Below, piece by piece: positions 1 through 9,209 of a stretch of DNA of 64,000 bases (its first letter is position 1; the number at the start of each line of letters is the position of its first letter). The notes beneath the pieces are model-generated. The model had not been told where the DNA came from. It ran no database searches and saw nothing but the letters and a program-made list of their open reading frames with translations. The translations under genes were made by a program, and so were the position numbers. This stretch comes from Adiantum capillus-veneris. Its lineage: Eukaryota > Streptophyta > Polypodiopsida > Polypodiales > Pteridaceae. The stretch is taken from positions 150,861,241 through 150,925,240 of the forward strand of contig CM043945.1 in assembly GCA_014529385.2 (NCBI GenBank). Direction: 5' to 3'.

Positions 1-1442
1 AGTGAAACCACTTTCTGCAGCTTTGAAGCCCAGCTTACTGCTGTGCCTCCAACTGTGAACACATAGCCAGTAGTGCTACTTCGAGTATCTTTGTCACCTG
101 CCATATCTGCATCAGCATACCCTTCTAGAAAAATATTAGTTCCTCCAAAATACAAAGCATTTGTTGTTATCCCTTTTAGATACCTAAGTATCCACTTCAC
201 AGCTTGCCAATGCTCTTTACCTGGGTTGTCCATGAACCTACTCACAACTCCCACTGCATGTGCAATGTCTGGACTTGTCCAGACCATAGCATACATTAGA
301 GAACCTACCGCTGCAACATATGGAACTTTAGACATATAGGCTATCTCCTCTTGTATCTTTGGACACATATTCTTCGTTAGTTTAAAATGACCAGCCAAAG
401 GTGTAGAAACTGGTTTTTCATTTTGCATTGCAAACCTTTCTAGTACCTTCTTGATGTAATCTTCTTGAGATAGCTTTATTGTCTTCTTCGTCCTGTCCCT
501 TGATATTTTCATACCAAGTATCCTCTTTGCAGCACCTAAATCTTTCATTGAAAAAGATTTGGACATCTCCTCTTTTAGGTCTTTGATGTCCTGCATGTTA
601 GCACTTGCAATCAACATGTCATCAACATACAACATTAGGATGATGAATTTCCCATCTCCCAAATTCTTCGTGTAGAAGCAGTGATCCGAGTTGCATCTTG
701 TGAATCCATGATCCAACATCCATCGATCAAACTTCAAGTACCATTGTCTTGATGCTTGTTTTAAACCATACAAGCTCTTCTTTAATCTGCAAACCATTTT
801 CTCCTTACCTTTTACTTCATACCCCTTTGGTTGAAGCATGTAGATTTCCTCCTCTAAGTCACCGTGAGGGAATGCCGTATTTACATCCATTTGCTCGAGA
901 TTTAGATCATGAGCAGCCACAAGGCTTAAGACAAGCCTAATTGAGTTCATTTTTACAACAGGAGAAAATATTTCATTGAAGTCAATACCTTTCTTTTGAG
1001 AAAAACCTTTTACCACAAGCCTAGACTTGTACCTTTTCTTCCCACCTTCTTCTTCCTTTAGCTTGTACACCCATTTGTTTTGAAGTGCCCGCTTACCCTT
1101 AGGCAACTCAACCAACTCCCATGTTTGGTTGCGATGTAGTGAGTCCATCTCCACTTGCATGCTCTTCGTCCATTCTTCTTTGGATTCATGTTGCATAGCT
1201 TCTTCATATGATTCCGGCTCTCCAGAATCTGAGATCAAGAGATGGTTGAAGGAAGGAACAAACCTTTCTGGAGGTCTACTTGCTCTTGTAGATCTTCGGG
1301 GAATAGGTTGAGGCTCCTCATTTGGTTGAAGTTGTTGCACATTGTCACCGTTTGCAGTCCTTGAGTCTTCACCGTCCTCAAGCTCCATGTACTCATCACC
1401 TGTTTCTTTTGTTTGTTTTCTTTCCAAGTAATCTTTGTACAT
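1..1442 (-). pseudogene. copia reverse transcriptase / RNase H, partial
   Basis: This is the RVT_2-type reverse transcriptase followed by the start of RNase H, making cDNA from element RNA inside virus-like particles. The frame appears open on the minus strand from about 1442 to the window edge, roughly 480 codons. The catalytic box Y-V-D-D is encoded at 612-632. Upstream landmarks include a W-V-Y-K-L-K stretch and the A-F-P-H-G segment typical of plant copia RT. It aligns almost codon for codon with copy 3 (62495-64000). It is cut from the integrase frame by a small deletion near 1515, so it cannot be made as part of a full polyprotein. Its own frame looks undamaged within the window. Confidence 0.88.
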
Positions 1443-1474
1443 ATTTTGTTCGTTTAAAATTACATCGCTACTCC

Positions 1475-2176
1475 TTAAGATTTTACCATCTTCAGGATTC
1501 CATAGGCGATACCTCCTTCTCCATAGCCAATGAAGAAACACTTTTTGGACTTTGCATCTAACTTTGATCTTAGGCTTCTATCTATGTGCATGAAAGCCTC
1601 ACACCCAAACACTTTGAGAAATGCACAATTCACTGGTTTACCTGTCCATGCCTCTTCTGGAACTCCCCCATCCAATGCCGTTGAGGGTGACCGATTGATT
1701 AAGTACACAGACGTACTTACAGCTTCCGCCCAAAGCTCAAGCGGTAGGTCTGCATGTAGCCGCATGCTTCATGCTTGTTCCATGATTTTCATGTTCATCC
1801 TTTTCGAAATCCCATTTTGTTGAGGTGTCCTTGGGGTTGTCCTTTGCCTCCGAATGCCATTGCTAGCACAAAAGCTTTCAAAAGCTTGGCTGCAATATTC
1901 GCCTCCATTGTCGGATCTAAGGCATTTAACCTTGGTACCTGTTTCATTCTCCACAAAGGCTTTCCACCTTTGAAATATGGAAAATACATCGGATTTATTC
2001 TTCATGACATAAACCCATGTTTTTCTAGTCGCATCGTCTATGAATGTTACATAGTACAATGAGCCACCAAGTGATGGTGTACTTGCAGGACCCCACACAT
2101 CAGAATGAACCAACTCAAGTTTTTTATTTTTTCTTTCATTTCCTGATTTTTGAAATTTTACCCCGTTGCTGCACAA
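1475..2176 (-). pseudogene. copia integrase core, broken
   Basis: Two abutting minus-strand reading frames (2176-1769 and 1765-1475) together encode the rve integrase core that joins cDNA to host DNA. Visible landmarks are H-S-D-V-W-G-P, the first catalytic Asp in T-F-I-D-D and the second in R-S-D-N-G-G-E-Y. The final catalytic Glu is lost: copy 2 reads N-G-I-Y-E-R-M-N, whereas here it is N-G-I-S-K-R-M-N. A TGA at about 1768 replaces the CGA present in copy 2, and a short deletion near 1515 shifts the frame before RT. This integrase cannot be active. Confidence 0.9.
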
Positions 2177-2640
2177 GCTGAAGGTTGCGTGCTAACAGTA
2201 CACAAGTAAAGTGTACCGACTTTTTCACCCTTGGAAACCACCAAAGATCCCTTTGAGATCTTCCACCGTTTGTTTCCGAATGCAATGTTGTGACCTTCAT
2301 CGTCCAATTGTCTTGTAGAGATCAAATTTTTGCGAAGAGAAGGAACATGCCTAACATATTTAAGCTTCCATTCCTTTCCGTTAGCAGTTTTGACAGAAAC
2401 TGTACCTTTTCCGACAATCTCACAAGCTTCATCATCTCCCAAGTATAGATACCCAAAATTACCTTTGGTGTAGTCTTGGAAATGTTGATTGTGTGGTGTC
2501 GCATGGAATGAAGCCCCGGAATCTACTATCCAGGGGCTTCATTCCATGCGACACCACACAATCAACATTTCCAAGACTACACCAAAGGTAATGAAGCCCC
2601 GGAATCTACTATCCAGGAATTAGACACATTGTCTAATGAG
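2177..2640 (-). pseudogene. copia protease region with inverted duplication; pre-integrase domain deleted
   Basis: The minus strand encodes the end of gag and the D-S-G-A protease region, followed by a segment conserved in copy 2 (14401-14934). Two lesions are visible. The protease start is interrupted by a perfect 57-bp inverted repeat (2461-2517 and 2533-2589). The histidine/cysteine pre-integrase module that copy 2 carries after its S-A-C-A-T-T stretch is missing, with the flanks fused near 2163, a loss of roughly 150 bp. The 2158-2442 frame stays open but ends in the fused junction. Confidence 0.85.
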
Positions 2641-2702
2641 AGAATTAGAGCATCTTGCCCTACTTTACCTGCCACATTGGCCTCCGATGTTGGCTTGTTG
2701 TC

Positions 2703-3476
2703 TTAAGACTCTATCTGCTTCTTCTTCTTGGACCAGCAATCCTTCTTGACGTGGCCCTTCTTGCCGCAGTTCCAACATTCAAGAACTGACTTTGTGCGTG
2801 ACTTGCTCCGCCTTGAGCGATCACGACCCTTTTGGTTTTTGAACCTCTCCTTAAGCCTTCCTCTTGTTTCCACTGATAGTGCAGCACTTGATGATTCTCC
2901 TGTGCTTCTCCTTCGCATTTCCTCGCTTAGGAGAACACCCACAACATCATCAAACTTAAGAGTATTTGTGCCAGAGATAGAATTACTTACAGCCATCACA
3001 AGGCTGTCCCAACTATCCGGTAGAGATGATAGTATAAGGAGAGCTCGCACTTCGTCATCGAAATTGATTTTCACTGATCGAAGTTGACTTATGTTTGTGT
3101 TAAAGTCATTTAGGTATTCTGCAACTGAACCATTCTTTGCCATCTTTAGATTGAACAAGCGCTTCATAAGAAATACCTTATTGGATGCCGATGGTTTCTC
3201 GTAGAAGTCGTCAAGTGACTTCATCAAGTCCTCCGTGGTCTTCATCTCCAAAACATTGAAGGCCACCGTTGACGCCAAGCTTAACCGGATTGTTCCCAGT
3301 GCCTTTCGATCAAGGACAATCCATGCTTCATCTGCCATTGTTGCGGGCTTCTTCGCAAGACCACCTAGTGGCAAATAGAGGTCCTTCTGGTAGAGATAGT
3401 CTTCAATCTGCATCTTCCAATGTTGGTAGTTTTTGCCGTTGAACTTCTCAATCTTGAGCTTCCCTTCCTCCGCCAT
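2703..3476 (-). CDS. copia gag (capsid/nucleocapsid)
   Basis: This is a 257-codon uninterrupted frame for the structural Gag that forms the virus-like particle. It begins M-A-E-E-G-K-L-K and holds the UBN2-type capsid region, with W-K-M-Q-I-E-D-Y near residue 20. It ends with one zinc knuckle, C-W-N-C-G-K-K-G-H-V-K-K-D-C (CX2CX4HX4C), inside a Lys/Arg-rich tail that would bind element RNA. I chose the ATG at 3476; an in-frame GTG lies three codons upstream. It starts about 60 bases after the PBS. The same protein occurs frameshifted in copy 2. Confidence 0.92.
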   Translation of the reverse strand: MAEEGKLKIEKFNGKNYQHWKMQIEDYLYQKDLYLPLGGLAKKPATMADEAWIVLDRKALGTIRLSLASTVAFNVLEMKTTEDLMKSLDDFYEKPSASNKVFLMKRLFNLKMAKNGSVAEYLNDFNTNISQLRSVKINFDDEVRALLILSSLPDSWDSLVMAVSNSISGTNTLKFDDVVGVLLSEEMRRRSTGESSSAALSVETRGRLKERFKNQKGRDRSRRSKSRTKSVLECWNCGKKGHVKKDCWSKKKKQIES

Positions 3477-3536
3477 AACTCCCACTCAATTCAAGGAAAT
3501 CCTTTCCTTGAGATAATTTAGCTACGAGCAAACCTT

Positions 3537-3548
3537 GCTCTGATACCA
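3537..3548 (-). other. Primer-binding site (tRNA-iMet type), copy 1
   Basis: On the minus strand this reads TGGTATCAGAGC, complementary to the 3' end of plant initiator methionine tRNA and the usual copia PBS. It lies two bases inside the 5' LTR, as in copy 2. Confidence 0.93.
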
Positions 3549-3861
3549 GTTGTTAGGAAATAAGACGTAGCTAAATAGATAATAGTGTAGATTACTTAAT
3601 GGAGAGAGACAGATTTATATACACGAGATTATAGAGTAGAGAGAGAGAGAGAGAGAGAGTACACACGATATACGTGGTTCACCCAATGTGGGCTACGTCC
3701 ACGGGAAAGCAGCCACTCAATGGCTTTAGTACTTCAAAACAAGAAGTAGTTTACAAAGGGATTATACCCTTAATGGAGCTCCCGCCTTGCTTCACTCTCA
3801 CCACCTCACACTCACCTTGTTGCATCAACTTCACACTATGAAATGTGTGTAGAAATGGCCT

Positions 3862-3872
3862 CCTTTTATAGG
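3862..3872 (-). promoter_or_regulatory. LTR TATA box, copy 1
   Basis: CCTATAAAAGG on the minus strand lies in the middle of the LTR, where the U3/R promoter of copia elements is expected. The equivalent box is at 61736-61746 in copy 3 and 13180-13190 in copy 2. Confidence 0.65.
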
Positions 3873-4010
3873 CCAAAAGGGCTGCCCTCTCTTATGAGAG
3901 ACAGCCATGTGTAGCCGCCCTTGTGCGAATAAGTCCAAATCGGACCCTCCAATCCGCCCATGTGTGGCCGCCCTTGAGAAGACAAGTCCGCATTTGAATT
4001 CGGCCACCGG

Positions 4011-4094
4011 CCATTGACTTCCGACCACCGGCCACCGGCCATTGACTACCGACCACCGGCCACCGGCCATTGACTTCCGACCACTTTCCGGCCG
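4011..4094 (-). repeat. 28-bp minisatellite in copia U3
   Basis: Three copies of a CCGGCCATTGACT-containing unit start at 4011, 4039 and 4067, an exact 28-bp spacing. The same array is in copy 3 (61885, 61913, 61941). It lies upstream of the TATA box in element orientation, where enhancer repeats are often found; that role is inference. Confidence 0.8.
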
Positions 4095-4364
4095 CCGTCC
4101 GGCCATAATATTCCGGCCTTTAAAGTTGCCCCTGATTCTTGTCCGTGAAAATTTTGGTTTCCGGTGAGTGATTTTCCTTCACGCACGATGGCTTCTCCTC
4201 ATAATGGGGGCCTTACAAATGTGCGCTTTTACCACAAAAAATTACAAGGGTAAATCAGGCTCCATACTTAACAAGATGGTCATGAGACACAATGGCCACG
4301 ATCCAAGAAAAAGATAGGAACTTATCCAAACCCTACAAAGGAGATTGAGTGGGTCAAGCAATTA

Positions 4365-5202
4365 ATGAGTTTGGTAGAAGATACCCAAAGGGATCTAGAG
4401 CCAGCACCTAGGCAGATCCAGATTACAGACACAATGTCCTCTACGCAACAACAACCTCAGAAAGTCCATAGACGCCTAGCCATACCTAGTGTCATCCAAG
4501 AAGAAAGTAACTTAAAGTCATGGGAAAGTGGGCGTACTCACTTCTTGGTGGAAAGAGTGTTTACAGAGGGACTACGTGATCCTATCAGAGAAATGGAGAT
4601 CCCATCTTCCCCATGTCAAGGGACTGAATCCCAAAAGATGTCATTAAATATTGTCAAATTGATGGATTTCATGGCTTCAGAAGTCAGAACCACCATCATG
4701 TCCAAACTATATGGAGACCCTGAGCTATTCTTAGCTCTTCGAGCTTTCCCCAATGGAGAACTGAAGGTCGGGCTACCACAATTTGCACAGATGGATGGAG
4801 CTGCAGGAGGAACACTTATATCCACAACCAACCTAGATGAGAACCTTGTTGTAGAAATACCTGTTAACAAGTTGGGACAATACTTTGAGGGTGATAAATC
4901 CAATGCACTGGGGGGTTAGCGTTGTGTGTTGGGATACTATGGGAAGACCTCACCTTGGGACCACAATCATAGTAGTAAAGATGGCCAATAGGTCTATTGT
5001 TAAACCTATTAGGATGCTAGAAGATCTCAAGATCAAGGTCTTTGGACATAAAATACGAATTACCTTCATTGTTATGGATCTCTCCAAGCACATTATGGCA
5101 TCTGAGATGATCTTAGGACGTCCTTTCATGAGGGAAGCAAAAATGGTGCATGATTGGTCTAAAAACCATGTCTACTTGCAGTTCCAAGATTTTGTTATTT
5201 GA
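4365..5202 (+). pseudogene. gypsy retropepsin-like protease 1, copy A
   Basis: Two plus-strand frames (4365-4919 and 4885-5202) match the 338-codon frame 31928-30912 of copy B. The first holds the Q-Y-F-E-G-D segment. The second holds the C-terminal half of the retropepsin fold, including M-I-L-G-R-P-F-M-R-E. Compared with B, a short deletion near 4893 removes the catalytic D-x-G segment and shifts the frame. The protein would have processed Gag. As it stands it cannot be active. Confidence 0.8.
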
Positions 5203-5286
5203 GTAGATCTTGTAACTGGTCGAGCCCCATTGCAATATTGTTACACGTGTAAAGCGGACACTGATGTTGGGGAAGATTCTCCTTAG

Positions 5287-5769
5287 ATGGATGTACTACC
5301 TAGGATGGATGAGTCGGACAATGTGGATTTGGTCCACCTAGCAGCAACCATAGACACTTGGGGAAACAGGGGGACGACCTGGGTAACACGTGAGGGGGAT
5401 GAAATGCCACCACTCGTACCCTTAAATATGCTAGAAGCAATGCCTATAGCTTCTGATGACCTACAAGATGAAGGTTTGATTGGCATTGGAACCAGTAGCA
5501 TCTTACAAGACTATAACCCACACGATTTGGGGTCAGAATCATCAATTGAAATTGACTCTGAGGACAAAGAATCTGAGTTAAATCTTAGTGAAAATGTGGG
5601 GACAAACCATTTAGGGCCGAGTGGTACCCTAGATGACAATCTATCCAAGGGAGACACAAGTAGCAATTCATCGAGTGACTCTTCACTAGAGATCGGCCGT
5701 AATAAAAAATTAGACAAGAAGAGTAAGAGATATAAGAGGCAACGATATCAAGCAAAAAGTGTGTGCTAG
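5287..5769 (+). pseudogene. Acidic Ser/Asp-rich linker, copy A
   Basis: A 160-codon open frame rich in Ser, Asp and Glu, with runs such as S-S-N-S-S-S-D-S-S, followed by a basic end K-K-L-D-K-K-S-K-R. No domain is recognised. It lies exactly where copy C carries RT, RNase H and integrase, between the two protease-like domains. The first 50 residues are shared with B (end of the shared part L-E-A-M-P-I-A-S-D); the remainder is deleted from B. Low-complexity composition suggests a disordered spacer; that is inference. Confidence 0.55.
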
Positions 5770-5929
5770 AATAAATGAAAAGAAAGCAGCCAAAGAACAG
5801 GTAGAGCTTAAAAAGATACAAGCAAGAGTTGAGGCTCGAGAAAGATAACAACATCTTAGATGCCAACGAGAGGCTAATCTGGGAATCACGAAAGCGTTTT
5901 TTGAAGACACTGATGATGACTCATTGGAA

Positions 5930-6300
5930 TTTGAGCCACCTCTACGATATCCGATTGAATTAAATAGCCTCTATGGAAGAGTACTATATAACACATTATT
6001 GGATACAAGAGATCAACATAATTTGTTATCTTATGGAGCTTGGTGTTAGCTAGGAAAACCACCCCTATCCACAAGCACCATCCAAGTCAAGGGTGTCAAT
6101 AAGAAGAAGACCACTGTTTATGGAATCCTACACACTCGTGTTATTTATGACAATGGAACCATGGTTTAAAGCTTTTTGGTCATGCCTGTTGGTACTATGG
6201 AGGGTAATACAAACTTGGGGCGCAAATGGATGTCTGCAATCAAATGTAATATCAATTGGGAGATCGGGAGTATCACAACGCAGAAACCAACTCTTAGCCC
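5930..6300 (+). pseudogene. Second retropepsin-like domain, copy A
   Basis: Reading the plus strand with interruptions gives L-L-D-T-R-D-Q-H-N-L-L-S-Y (5996-6034). This is the shape of the retropepsin active-site strand of gypsy elements, with the catalytic Gly replaced by Arg. The segment then passes K-G-V-N-K-K-K-T-T-V and F-L-V-M-P-V-G-T to N-T-N-L-G-R-K-W-M near 6200-6230, the equivalent of the conserved I-L-G-R-x-W-M strand. A TAG follows the first strand at 6048, so it is broken. It is distinct from protease 1, which lies 1 kb upstream. Copy B has lost this domain by deletion. Confidence 0.65.
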
Positions 6301-6329
6301 TGCTACTCAAGCCAGTCGCTAAGATATTG

Positions 6330-6923
6330 CCTCTTAAGGAAATAAAACCCAAAACATTACATGTCCAAGAGGTTGAACCATATGTCCCCATAGCCCAACT
6401 CTCTAGAGCTCCAACTGTTGTAGTTGAAATAAAGCTTGAGACACACAAAACCCATCCTAATATAACAAAGAAAACATACAAGTGGGTCCCTAAAGCTTCT
6501 TTAGAGACCATAGCTAGTGCTCAAAGACAGGGGCCTGGTAAGAGACGTCCCACTCGCCCCAAGAAATGTAAAGAAACATTGCGTTGGATTCCTAAAAAAC
6601 TATTGGAAGCCCAAGGCTACTATGAAGGAAATGATCAAATCTGGGTGCCAAAACATAAATTATGCTTTTACCTGTCACTTGACCCATGTGAGCACAATCT
6701 TGTAGCTCCAAAACGGGTTGACAATCGTGGAAAGAAAAAAATCGATGAATGCTACACACCCGCTCCCGAGCTAGTCTGGGTACCGAAGGAAAAACTATTT
6801 GTTCCACCTAGCTCAGGAACATGGAAGTCAAATGAAGCTTCTTTCTCTTCATGTAGTTCCTATACGGAAATAGAAGCTTCGACACAACCACCACCTACCA
6901 TTGTACATATCCATACAAACTAA
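6330..6923 (+). pseudogene. W[VI]PK-repeat C-terminal tail, copy A
   Basis: This is the open end of the pol-like protein, terminating at TAA 6921-6923. It carries four copies of a short motif: K-W-V-P-K-A-S (6480-6500), R-W-I-P-K-K-L (6582-6602), I-W-V-P-K-H-K (6639-6659) and V-W-V-P-K-E-K (6773-6793), separated by Lys/Pro-rich spacers of variable length. I do not recognise a fold. Copy B has the same four motifs, and copy C has related ones in the same position after its second protease, so the tail is a family character. Function unknown. Confidence 0.65.
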
Positions 6924-7083
6924 GAAGAGTTTGCACCTCCAATTGTAAGTTCACCACCTACAACAACGTTGCAAATAAAATCATGGGAGAGTACCTTACC
7001 ACCCTTGCAACTAGATGAAACGCATAGGGCAGTCAAAAACTATTGGTTAAAGCCTTCACCCATAACAACTTGGAACAATTGGT

Positions 7084-7425
7084 TTCAAAGGGTGAAGACA
7101 TCGTTCCAAAAGGTATGATCTACCTAAAGAAGGGGGGAGTTTTCATTCACGTAAGCCTATTGAATTATTTCCCTCTTATGCTTCTTTCCCTGACCCTTGA
7201 GCTTTCCGATTTTAAGGATTGTATATATAGATATATAGTAACTAAACACCCTAGTTCAAAGGGTGAAGACATCGTTCCAAAAGGTATGATCTACCCAAAG
7301 AAGGGAGGAGTCTTCATTGACGTAAGCCTATTGAATTATTTCCCTCTTACCCTTCTTTCCCTGACCCTTGAGCTTTCCGATTTTAAGGATTGTATATATA
7401 GATATATAGTAACTAACCACCCTAG
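7084..7425 (+). repeat. 171-bp tandem duplication with purine tract, copy A
   Basis: Two near-identical 171-bp units start at 7084 and 7255, each beginning TTCAAAGGGTGAAGACATCG and ending near CACCCTAG. Each contains a purine run (AAGAAGGGGGGAGT in the first). B has a single related purine run at 29877-29890. The duplication follows the end of the W-PK reading frame. Confidence 0.9.
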
Positions 7426-7429
7426 TTAA

Positions 7430-8690
7430 TTTTTTTTTTTTTTAAAGGAACAAAGAAAATAGTAAAGAGCAACAACAATTAGCAAATGGGTGCGCACAAT
7501 ACTAGTCAAAATCATTGACTTAGACCTATGCATGTCACATTCGGTAAACAGAAAACTATGTCATCAAACACCTTTGATCCTCATCACTTGAGTGATGGAG
7601 GGTAGGTAGGATTAGTACAATATGAGTGTTTCTGTTTTAGAGTTTAGTGATTAGCAAAGTTCTTTTTTCCCACTGATGTGCCTCTGGAAGGTGGATGTTT
7701 GGTGGTGACTATTGTGCAGTTTGTGACTACATAAGGATGCCTTCAAAGGACAACAACAATGGATGTTTACATGTTACAACGGATGTTCTACATTATATCA
7801 GGTGTACTACTTTCTTTTATCTATGCTTTCCACAGTTACATGTTTGCATCTTGTGATTTGAGTTTCTAACAATGCATAAAATTTATGAAGTTGTGACATT
7901 GCCAATTTAGATGTTATAATTTTTTCAAACTTATAGTACCTTGTTCTTCTCTTTGAGTTTGGTCTATTAGTTGGCTTTAAGTAGGTATCAGGACCTTAGG
8001 TTACACTAAGCCACTTAATTGCTGACTTTAATTTCTAAATAGTCTATTAATTGTAGTAACTTTAGTAATGTTTTAGGCTATGAGGATCTAGTCCTCTCTA
8101 GCTTATTCCACCTAAGTGTGACTTGTGTTGTGAAAGTCCATGTGTTAAGCTGGTATTTGCGACCTCGAGTCCCCCAGCTACTTGTAGCAACTATGACAAC
8201 ACCAAAAGAAAAAAGAAAACAAAAAAAAGAGAAAAAAAGGAGAGAAAAAGGAAAAAAGAAAAGGCAAATAGCACAAACTTCCTTGTATTTTATGTTGATC
8301 ACACTTAAGTGGTATAAGTGACAAGATCACTAGTCTTTAGACCCCGACGAGCATTCCTAGGGTTAACTACTCTTTAGTCGACATTTTTAAATTAACATTG
8401 GACAATCTAGTACTTACTTTAGCCCTAGCTCTTGTGTACTTCTCTTAGAGTCAACCTAATAGACCTTAACTCAATTGCATTTTATTCAGGTACTACGCTT
8501 GTTCTAGTTGGCAATGTAACAATTGATGTTTTTTTTTGCATTTCCTAGAATATCATGTATGCATGTCACTTATTGCATGCCTGCACATGCTGCCTTTGAG
8601 ATTTCATAATGTTGCTTTTCTTCTGACACAGGTACTCCTATCGTGGATCCCGATGCTGCGCTGTTATATTTCGAGGGCGGAATCTACATC
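7430..8690 (+). other. Non-coding 3' spacer of copy A
   Basis: A T-rich stretch at 7430-7443 is followed by sequence that, from about 7665, matches B (27989-29096, inverted). No reading frame is shared between the two copies. K/R-rich open frames near 8118-8321 come from an A-rich low-complexity run and are not supported as genes. Confidence 0.6.
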
Positions 8691-8703
8691 AAGATGGGGG
8701 CCA
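8691..8703 (+). other. Polypurine tract, copy A
   Basis: AAGATGGGGGCCA immediately precedes the LTR start TGTTAACC. B has AGGAAAGGGGGCA at the same place. Confidence 0.7.
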
Positions 8704-9209
8704 TGTTAACCACTGGCGTCCACTTCTAGTAGTCATGGGCCGGGCTTGTTGGTCCAATAGGAAAAGGGTAAGAGTGATCGCCGATGAGAGGTGCACTTTA
8801 AGAGGAACATTCAAGGATTAGTTGGCTAAGCATGGGCACCCAAGTGTGAATGGGCGAGCTTATATAAAAGTCACCTAAACCTAAAAGTTACTCATTTTCT
8901 CTGTGTGAAATTGAAGAGTGCTCTTGCTCCATCTCCATCTTCTTCTTCTTCATCTCCTTGTGTGTGTCTGTGTATGCGAGAGAGAGTGCAATCGAGCATT
9001 GCGATGATGGCACAACGGCGGCGAGGTGGTTGAGCGTAGCACGATGGTAGCTTCTTCTTCTTTGTGGCGAGGAATCCTCTACGAAGGCGAGCGTAGGGCG
9101 GCAAGTGACACACCCTTGCTCTCTTGAGCTTGCTAGATTAGTTTGGTTGTGTGCTTGCAGCCATTTGTGGCTCGCACACAGTGTACGGAAAGTCCCTTGC
9201 ATTGACACT
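8704..9209 (+). repeat. 3' LTR of gypsy copy A
   Basis: Begins TGTTAACCACTGG and matches both LTRs of B (27382-27988, 36094-36666, inverted) up to CATTGACA at 9207. The last 20 or so bases of the LTR, ending CGCGCACA in B, are not recognisable here. In place of the long (CT)n of B there is only a short GAGAGAGAG near 8979. Confidence 0.85.

Larger units (their letters stand above)
1..4273 (-). mobile_element. Ty1/copia retrotransposon copy 1 (partial, 3' end outside window)
   Basis: Read on the minus strand the order is 5' LTR (3551-4273), PBS (3537-3548), gag, protease, integrase, RT-RNase H: the Ty1/copia order. The 3' LTR lies beyond the left edge. The sequence right of the LTR (from 4274) continues gypsy copy A, which aligns with copy B around 31850, so this element is nested in A. 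Internal sequence and LTR are close to copy 3 at the right end of the window. Pol is damaged by an inverted duplication, a deletion, a nonsense codon and a frameshift. Confidence 0.93.
3551..4273 (-). repeat. 5' LTR of copia copy 1
   Basis: The 723-bp LTR runs TGTTAAGTATGG...TTCCTAACA on the minus strand, with TG/CA ends. It matches the LTR of copy 3 (61427-62194) closely, apart from a few dozen bases present only there. It contains a TATA box, a short (GA)n at 3638-3659 and three 28-bp GC-rich repeats (4011-4094). Confidence 0.93.
4274..9209 (+). mobile_element. Ty3/gypsy-related element copy A (gag-protease type, 5' part missing)
   Basis: The order on the plus strand is protease 1, acidic linker, protease-like domain 2, W[VI]PK-repeat tail, long spacer, polypurine tract, 3' LTR. 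Almost the whole segment aligns with the reverse complement of copy B (27401-31870). No RT, RNase H or integrase is present between protease and LTR, as in B. The left end is the insertion point of copia copy 1, so the 5' LTR and gag are outside the window or lost. The LTR's last bases differ from B, so its right end may be truncated. Confidence 0.85.

Noticed and set aside
73-339. Open frame on the plus strand, repeated at 62661-62927
   Set aside because: It is the antisense of the conserved copia RT-RNase H in copies 1 and 3; conservation comes from the other strand.
1775-2062. Plus-strand frames over the copia integrase (also 15030-15272 minus)
   Set aside because: Antisense shadows of integrase present in two copies.
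8118-8321. Lys/Arg-rich frames in the spacer of copy A
   Set aside because: Derived from an A-rich low-complexity run; not open in copy B.
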